The translations under genes were made by a program, and so were the position numbers. A stretch of DNA of 64,000 bases from Hyperoodon ampullatus (taxonomy: Eukaryota; Chordata; Mammalia; Artiodactyla; Ziphiidae), in assembly GCA_949752795.1 (NCBI GenBank), contig OX457071.1, forward strand, positions 29,930,800 through 29,994,799, given 5' to 3'. This document shows, one piece after another, positions 57,491 through 64,000 of the stretch. The first letter of the stretch is position 1. The number at the start of each line of letters is the position of its first letter. The notes beneath the pieces are model-generated. The model did not search any database. It saw only the letters and a list, made by a program, of their open reading frames with translations, and was not told the DNA's origin.

Positions 57491-58289
57491 TTCTCAAGTT
57501 AAAAATAACGGTAATTACGAAAAAATAGGAGCACGCTCCAAGTTGACTGTGCCTTGTTTAATCAGGATCTTCAAGAGGAACCCGAAGGGGAGGGCAGGGG
57601 GAAGCGGGAAGTCTGGGGAGGTAAGAAAATAGAGAGGCTTCTGCTCTAACGGCAGGGAAATGGGAAATACCTGGAAGCCCAAGAAAACTGGCCAAGTCGT
57701 GTGCTGGAAAGAATTTTCTGTGAAAGCACAGCTTTGTGATCACCGATAACGTATGGATTGCTGGGGAGAAAGCACGTCATGTTTATGAAAAGGAAAAGCT
57801 TGCACTTCAGAACAAGTGACTGCTCCTCCATTTCTTACAGGGATGGTGAATAATCTAGAGCAAAAGATCTGTGTGCTGTTTACTCTTACAAGCTTGAAAA
57901 CGAATCTGCCATCTCTACTCATCCTGTACTCACCTTTGTTTCCTTGTTAGCATGGAAGTGAAAAGTAGGAGCCCTTTTATTCTACATTGGCCAAAAATGC
58001 AAGAAAATGTCCCCATCAAAATACACGACTCCAAAAATTCGTAAAAGTTAGATAGTTAATAAACATAAACTAAATATAAATAAATTTTTGTTGGAACAAA
58101 CCAACAAATATAGAGATTCTAACAATTTGTAAGAGTAAAGTCAGTGGCAGTGTCCTGTCTGGGCATGAATGTTTTTTAATAACTGCTTATTTTCAAATAA
58201 AGAAGACGAGCAGGACAGAATAGCTCCCTATAAGTTATTCTGCATTCGCGTTTCTTTCCTTCCCATTATGTCACCTTCTAGTGACTGGC
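57491..58289. other. unique non-coding DNA
   Basis: Nothing recognised. Moderately G-rich up to 57640, AT-rich after 57980. Confidence 0.4.
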
Positions 58290-58455
58290 CACCCAAAAGC
58301 GTGGTTTATGAATTGGCAGCATCAACGTCAGGTTGTTAGAAAGGCAGAATCTCTACTGAAGATTCAGTCTCTGCTCCAGACCTACTGAATTAGAAGCTAC
58401 ATTTTAAAGAAGATCTTCATGTGATTAGCACACACATTAAAATCTGAGAAACTGT
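58290..58455 (+). mobile_element. hAT-Charlie-type fragment
   Basis: 'aaaagcgtggtttatgaattggcagcatcaacgtc ... ttagaaaggcagaatctc ... tccagacctactgaattagaagc ... cacacattaaaatctgagaaactg' has the order of a CAGTGGTTCTCAAA-ended element. Ends diverged. Confidence 0.75.
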
Positions 58456-59516
58456 CCTATACCATCAGGAAAGCTTAAGTTTGTAGTTAGTTGCAACTTT
58501 TATTTATTTCAGGCAATGCCAGTTGTAATATTTATCAAGGGTTGCTAGGTAAACAAGTCATCAGTCACTAATGTCAATTTACATAGGGATTAGGAAGAAA
58601 AAGTTACAAGCCTTCTAAGTGTTTTTGGCTGAAATGGATAACACTGGACGAGTTACAAGAGTAATAAAAGCAAAGCAATGAATATTTATACATTTTGAAT
58701 TATTGTAGTTGAAATATGTTTGCTTTAATCACATTAGACACTGCTCTATTATTCTAGGACGTTTACTTCAAAGAAATGATGGCATCACGAAGTATACTAT
58801 TAAAGATATTGATTAGCTGTCATAAAGTCAGCTCAGAATGACATTCAATGCCAATTAAATTGAAGCCATGTGTCTCAGATAAAATCGTACTAGGTGATTT
58901 TAAATTTAGCCTATTAGATAAATAGACTATTAGATAACTTGTTTTAGTTTATTAGGAAAAATTGATAACTTCAATATTATCTATTAAATAAAATTGAAAA
59001 TATAAAGGTACGGTATCCTTCTAGATGGTGACAGTCTCTTCAAAGAATGGTGTGAAAACGACTCAGACTTCAGCTTTGTGATAAGTGGACAATGTGAGAT
59101 TACAGGCAGCCTTGGGACCCTGGATGAGGAAGTCACCAGAGCAGCGTACAATGAAGTGTGATGCGTGGAAGAACCCGCTGTGGAAGGGGCAGTGGAATCT
59201 CTGCCTGGGTAATCTGAGACCATATCCCGCTATTGACCTGTTCTCTGAACTTCACCTAACTTTTAATGGAAATCCTGTACATGAAACAATGACAGGATAT
59301 CTCTGGAAAAGTTACAGAAAGTCAGGGTTCAAAACACATTGTTCATAAACTCATGGAATCTTTACATGCAACCCCCATATTAAAAATATTTTTTAAGTAT
59401 CTAAGGAAATTCCCTGCTTATCAAATTCAATAGGCTTTTACTTCAAAAGGAAAAAGTTTTAGCTTCTTTGCAGACAAAAGTTTTTAAACCTAGACATTCT
59501 TAGGAAAAAATGTTAA
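58456..59516. other. unique DNA, AT-rich
   Basis: No repeat family or gene recognised. The part at 58495-58950 is AT-rich with several TAATTA-like words. Confidence 0.4.
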
Positions 59517-59524
59517 TGAACTAA

Positions 59525-59704
59525 TGTAATGGTTCTTAAACTTTAGTGTGCAACAGAATCCTCTGAAAGCTTTATTAAAGCACAAGCTTTTGGTGTCCTA
59601 CCTCAGATTCAGTAGGTCGGAAGTAGGGCCCAGAATTTGTATTTCTAACAGGCTCCCATATCACGGTGATACTGCTAGTTCAGGGATCATACTTTGAAAG
59701 TCAC
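59525..59704 (+). mobile_element. hAT-Charlie-type non-autonomous transposon
   Basis: It begins AATGGTTCTTAAACTTTAG and ends 'tcatactttgaaagtcac', with 'cctacctcagattcagtaggtcgg ... cagaatttgtatttctaacaggctccc' between. TGAACTAA at 59517-59524 and 59705-59712 is a perfect 8-bp duplication, the size hAT elements make. Confidence 0.88.
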
Positions 59705-59734
59705 TGAACTAAAGTAAAGATATATTACTGATTG

Positions 59735-59880
59735 CTCTAATGAAAGATAATTTCATATGTGTTTATTCTACAAACATTATTAGGCATTTTCTATGTGCCC
59801 AGGACAATTTTGCTGAAGACACAAAATTGAAAAATTCAGCCTTGCCCTCCAAGAGGTCATCGTCTAATGGGGTCACCAAC
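59735..59880 (+). repeat. ancient repeat, family not assigned
   Basis: 'ttattctacaaacattattaggcattttctatgtgcccaggacaattttgctgaagacac' resembles the common old repeat 'tattgagcacctactatgtgccaggcactgttctaggcactgg'. Confidence 0.5.
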
Positions 59881-60034
59881 CCCATGGAGGGGTACCTATT
59901 CTTCTGAGGCATTAAATTAGAAGCAGAAGAATTCTCCCTGCTCTCAGTACAGGAGAAGAAACTCATGTCCCCCATTGCCTGTGCCTCCATTTTCCTTGGC
60001 CCTTAGGAGGTCTCTCAAGAGTACAGAGAGGGAG

Positions 60035-60242
60035 GGCTTCCCTGGTGGCGCAGTGGTTGACAGTCCGCCTGCCAATGCAGGGGATGCGGGTTCGTGCCCG
60101 GGTCCAGGAAGATCCCACATGCTGCGGAGCGGCTGGACCCGTGAGCCATGGCTGCCGAGCCTGTGCATCCGGAGCCTGTGCTCCGCAACGGGAGAGGCCA
60201 CAACAGTGAGAGGCCCGCGTACCACAAAAAAAAAAAAAAAAA
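60035..60242 (+). mobile_element. CHR-type SINE (young)
   Basis: A full CHR SINE with a clean A tail. AAGAGTACAGAGAGGG at 60018-60033 and 60243-60258 is a perfect 16-bp target-site duplication. Confidence 0.97.
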
Positions 60243-60258
60243 AAGAGTACAGAGAGGG

Positions 60259-61689
60259 GACAAGCATCATTTCATGGCCTTCTTATCCAAACCTGATAAC
60301 CTCAAAATAATAAACAGCTAGTCGAGAGAGAGAAGTATGGAGGTGAAGAAACAAACACGTTTTTATTTGGATTACAATTAGGTCTAGGTAAGAACTTTGA
60401 GTGTGATTACTGTCACATGGCACTGTCTGGAAGCAAATAGATTTTTTTTTAATCTGCTAAGTTTTTAAGGTACTTATACTGCCCAAGATGCATGTCTCTG
60501 ACTGCTCAAGCCTTAAAAGAGGTTTTGGGCCTCCAAACTTGCATCACTGACAAATGGCATGAGGGTACTGAGTCACTGAGGAGGGCATAATTCCCAGGGC
60601 TCACTTCAAATGTGGGCATGGGAATAATAAACACGGGATAATCTCCCAGGAGGCAGAGACAGGGACCACAGAGAGCAGTGGACAAGGGGCTCTTCCCAGA
60701 GAGCACCCCAGGGTCCAGTCTAGGAACTTTTCCTGTCTCCATACTAGGGGGCCTTCCCAATGCCTCCCCAGCAGGATATTAGCACTGCTAGAGACAGGCA
60801 TCCACTGTGTATCTCCCATTGTCATTCAGTGGAAGATCCTACGGCTCTTATCGTGTCCCTCTTCAATCATTGTATACTGGTTGAGTATGTATGTTGGACT
60901 GAGAGAATGAGAGGAGGTTTCGGTAGCTTTTTTTTTTAGTCTGTAAGTTGCCAGACCAAATGAAGCCACATGTACTTTTGATGGAGTGTTGAGCATATCA
61001 TTCAGAAATCCTGGACCCTGAGGTAGCCACAGCAACCGGGTGAACTTTGGATTGTCTCTCTTGAGACAGTGAGTGTGTTTTATGTGAAAGGTGTGCTTGG
61101 ATATTTGAGGGTTAAACTCTGGAGGAGATGATTCATGGCAAACATCTGTGCTACCCTTCCATACTGTAGAAATGTAATTGGGAGATGTCTTCCTAGTTCC
61201 TCTTCTGTCTAGGTGGACCACTTGAATAGTTATCTGGAATGAAATGTAAGCAATTGCATTGTTACAATCCATGATTATAAGTAACTTGTATCCCTTCCTG
61301 GCCTAGATGGTTAAGTGTCAGTATGCCCTCTTCAACTCCTTTTCCCCATCCACCAGTTAGATGTTGATGTCCAGGGTGACTGTGAGAGTGTTGAAGATGG
61401 CAGAGATAAAAGATGAGGGAGCCTTGATCCCCGAGTTACTGCTTGGAAGAGAGTCACTAGACCACGTCCACACTAGGTTGTTGCATGAGAGAGAAATGCA
61501 CTTTACTTTCCAGATTAAGTCACTGCAATTTGAGAGTTTATCTGTTAGTGTTACTTTAATGTAGGCATTTGTTATTTCTTTTTCCTTTAAGCACAAGTTG
61601 GGGTCAGGAGAAAGAGCAGATTAACATGAAATAAAATGGAAGTACTACATTTTTCTCTACATATCTGAATTGTCGGATGGATTAAATTT
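60259..61689. other. unique DNA
   Basis: No supported gene. One minus-strand frame (60826-61272, 148 codons) is the longest non-repeat frame nearby. It shows no recognisable domain and ordinary non-coding composition. Confidence 0.4.
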
Positions 61690-61800
61690 TGTGACCTTAT
61701 CACACATCAGTTACGCCTCTTACAATAATCCTAAGAGGCAGTTATTGTGAGCTCCATTCTACAGAGGAAGGAACAGAGACTTACAGATAGATGGAGCAAA
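61690..61800 (-). repeat. MIR fragment, minus strand
   Basis: The plus strand reads 'cttacaataatcctaagaggcagttattgtgagctccattctacagaggaaggaacagagactta', the complement of the MIR 5'/core region. Confidence 0.8.
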
Positions 61801-62582
61801 CTGAAGGCAAAATTGTGAAGAAAGTGCATAATGTTACTCTATGGTGTTTCTAGATAACCTTCTTCATTCTTTTTTATAGTGGCATCCTAATTCAGTATTT
61901 CAATATCCGGAGTTTTTTCCCCTTCCATGGTTGTACACTGAGCTGAGTGGATCTTTCTAATTCCCATAACCAGACCACAAACCTCCCACTCATGGACTTG
62001 CCTCACCCCAGGCCTCAGGATCCATAGTCAAGGGACCCAGCATCCCATCATTTTGGATATTGTTCTAGAGTTAACTTATGTCTGTTTTTTTCCTAATAAC
62101 TAGATCCTGGCCCTAAAGCACTGAGTATCTGCTTTGCTTTCTTACTAATATTACCTAGATTATGTTATAATTATAAATTAATATATTCCTCTTCTTGCTG
62201 GTCATAATTCATCATCTCCTCTTTTTTTCCCCATCTTTTAACACCTCTCGTCTTTTAGCATCTTTTCACGTGTCTTATAATCAAGGGCATCTTTAGGCAT
62301 TTGTGACATGGTTTTCATTACTCATACTTGGTTGATATCCCTGGTGTCATAAGTAGATAACTACGACCCCTTATTTTAGTCAATGAACTATTTAAGCCCA
62401 TTTTAAAATGAAGTGTAAGTTCTAACTTGCCCAATACCTTCAGCTGGCACTTCCTAGTAAGCTCATGAATGCACCCACACTGAAATTTGCAGAAAGAGTG
62501 CCAGTAGGTTAGAAGAAATGCCAAAGAGGAGAGTGAAGTGTTGAAGACATGCTTTATCCCCAGCATCCTTCATATCAGAGAG
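61801..62582. other. unique non-coding DNA
   Basis: Nothing recognised; AT-rich. Confidence 0.4.
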
Positions 62583-62764
62583 CAGTGGTTCTCAAACTTG
62601 TGTATCAGAATCACCCGAAGGGTTTATTAAACACAGTGCTGGACTCCAACCCAGAGTTTCTGTTGCAGTAAATCTGGTGTTGGGCCCCAGAATGTGCATT
62701 TCTAACAAGTTTCCAGATGATGCTGATGCGGCTGGTCCAGGGATCACATTTTCAGAAACCAGTG
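62583..62764 (+). mobile_element. hAT-Charlie-type (MER1-like) transposon
   Basis: It starts CAGTGGTTCTCAAACTTG. The interior 'agaatcacccgaagggtttattaaacacag ... cccagagtttctgt ... aatgtgcatttctaacaag ... gatgctgatgcggctggtcc' and the end 'ttttcagaaaccagtg' give a full-length element with a visible terminal inverted repeat. Confidence 0.9.
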
Positions 62765-64000
62765 TCCTAGGGACTGACTAAAAATAAAAATATATCTCCA
62801 TCTCCTGGTTCTGAGGGCAGCTTGGCACTGAGCTACTACCTTCCAGATTCAGTTCGCTGGAACTTTCAACCAAAGTTTCCCATTTCCTGGCTTATAAAAA
62901 TGTCTCTTCACCCTCCTCTGTGGACTTCCTTCTTTTTCTTCCCCAACCTGTAGCCATTTCTTCAGTCTGTCCTTGCGGAAACATTGGCTCTATAGATATC
63001 CTTCAAATCCTGAATGGTATTTGCTCCTTTTTGTTTCTTTCCACAGTGGTTATTCACAATCCTTAATGTGAATGGGTTGCAAAGGAGAGGGGCATCTGGA
63101 GGGGCAGGTGAATAGGCCTTTGGGATTCACCTGAGAGAGTTCAGTGAGCCGACGAGAGGATTTAGCGTAAAACCCTACAACAGAAAATAATATTTTATAC
63201 TTTCATACTGCTGCATGCCCTTTCCTGGTTAATCTTAATTTTTGTTTTGGGTTTTCCTCTCCTAGAATTGAGGAACTGGAATTCTGTTCCAAATCTTTTT
63301 CTTCCAAACAGTTAATTTCCACATGTTCCAAAAGTGAAGCGATGAGTATTCCTCCAGCATGTAACAAGAATAAATTTTACTTTCACAAATCAGATGCTTG
63401 CAAACAAGAGCTTTGCTTTAATTCATACCTGATATGCTTCTCTTGACTCTTGAGACCCCCATCTGCTTAGAGCAAGCTAGTCATGCTCTCTCCCATTTCT
63501 GTAAAATCAGTGTAATCAAAAAGTATTCTAGCCTCAGGTAGGCATTATTGCTGTAGGCACTGTTCAATGCAGAGCTGCTTCCTCTGGGTACAGGAAGGAG
63601 CTTTCAGAGAAGGGCAAGACCAAAACCCAGCACTGTCCCAGGGCTCTGTTGATGCGTGACATCTAAGGCCTTGATGGCTGCCCCTCTTAGTGTGCATGGA
63701 GGCCACTACTGGTCTCTCACAAGGCATGTTGAATACTCTTCTGACCTTTGGCTGGGCTTCCTCAGTACTAGTTGGAGATGATAATCCTGATAAGGTGTGG
63801 TTGGGCTTTTACCACCTCCCCAGTTCTCCCCACCTGCCAACCAATGAGCTTTCTACCCATCAGAGCTCTATTATTTGGGTCTCCTTGCCATCCTGGGAAG
63901 ATTTTTTTTGTTGTTGAAAACACTCCCAGCTAACACCTCTACCCTACTGTCTGGCTATAGGAAGCCTGGGAATTTTTACCTTGCACACATGGGGTCATCT
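62765..64000. other. unique DNA to the window end
   Basis: No repeat family or gene could be supported. The longest plus-strand frame (63690-63917) has no recognised domain. Confidence 0.4.

Noticed and set aside
1..64000. CRISPR arrays, operons, prophage or plasmid features
   Set aside because: The window is mammalian nuclear DNA. The only direct repeats are SINE/L1/LTR copies, their target-site duplications, short tandem repeats in the L1 5' UTR and microsatellites.

Overview
The window is mammalian nuclear DNA: AT-rich, almost entirely interspersed repeats and non-coding sequence, with no prokaryotic layout and no recognisable host protein-coding gene. The host is almost certainly a cetacean or a very close relative. 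There are thirteen copies of a tRNA-derived SINE with the sequence pattern of the CHR family of Cetacea/hippo/ruminants (head GGGCTTCCCTGGTGGCGCAG, body with GGTTCGTGCCC, A-rich end). Most of them are of the young short type that is very abundant in whales and dolphins. The L1 elements are of the cetartiodactyl type. Species and chromosome cannot be told from the sequence alone.

Layout. 1-11 kb: unique DNA with old L2, MIR and LTR pieces, microsatellites, L1 3' ends and three CHR SINEs. 11.18-17.26 kb: a long, inactivated L1 on the minus strand, flanked by a 14/15-bp target-site duplication. 17.3-23.6 kb: unique DNA with L2, MIR, a MaLR-like LTR, a MER5A-type hAT transposon and an old L1 fragment. 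23.6-29.2 kb: a second dead L1 (minus) carrying two CHR SINEs. 29.4-36.6 kb: older L1, L2, MIR and unassigned ancient repeats. 36.6-40.2 kb: two related LTR-like direct repeats about 3 kb apart, with three SINEs between them. 43-45.2 kb: a second SINE/L1 cluster. 47.52-55.07 kb: a full-length young L1 on the minus strand. 55-64 kb: unique DNA with hAT-Charlie-type fragments and one more CHR SINE.

The high point is the young L1. ORF1 (304 aa) and ORF2 (1326 aa) are both open and separated by a spacer of about 58 bp. The endonuclease, reverse transcriptase and Cys-motif residues can be read, and a 2.1-kb 5' UTR is present down to a YY1-like site at the extreme 5' end. The insertion ends fit a 12-bp target-site duplication with a canonical TT/AAAA endonuclease site. 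That duplication lies outside an extra segment of about 270 bp beyond the element's own poly(A), which suggests a 3' transduction of an older L1 fragment. ORF2 has lost its usual stop codon and runs on for 54 residues. The ORF1 coiled coil carries an extra heptad compared with the two dead L1 copies in the same window.

The only proteins with a clear role belong to this L1. ORF1p is the RNA-binding trimeric chaperone and ORF2p the endonuclease/reverse transcriptase. Together they copy L1 RNA and, in trans, mobilise tRNA SINEs such as the CHR elements here. Nothing else that I would call a new biological system was found.
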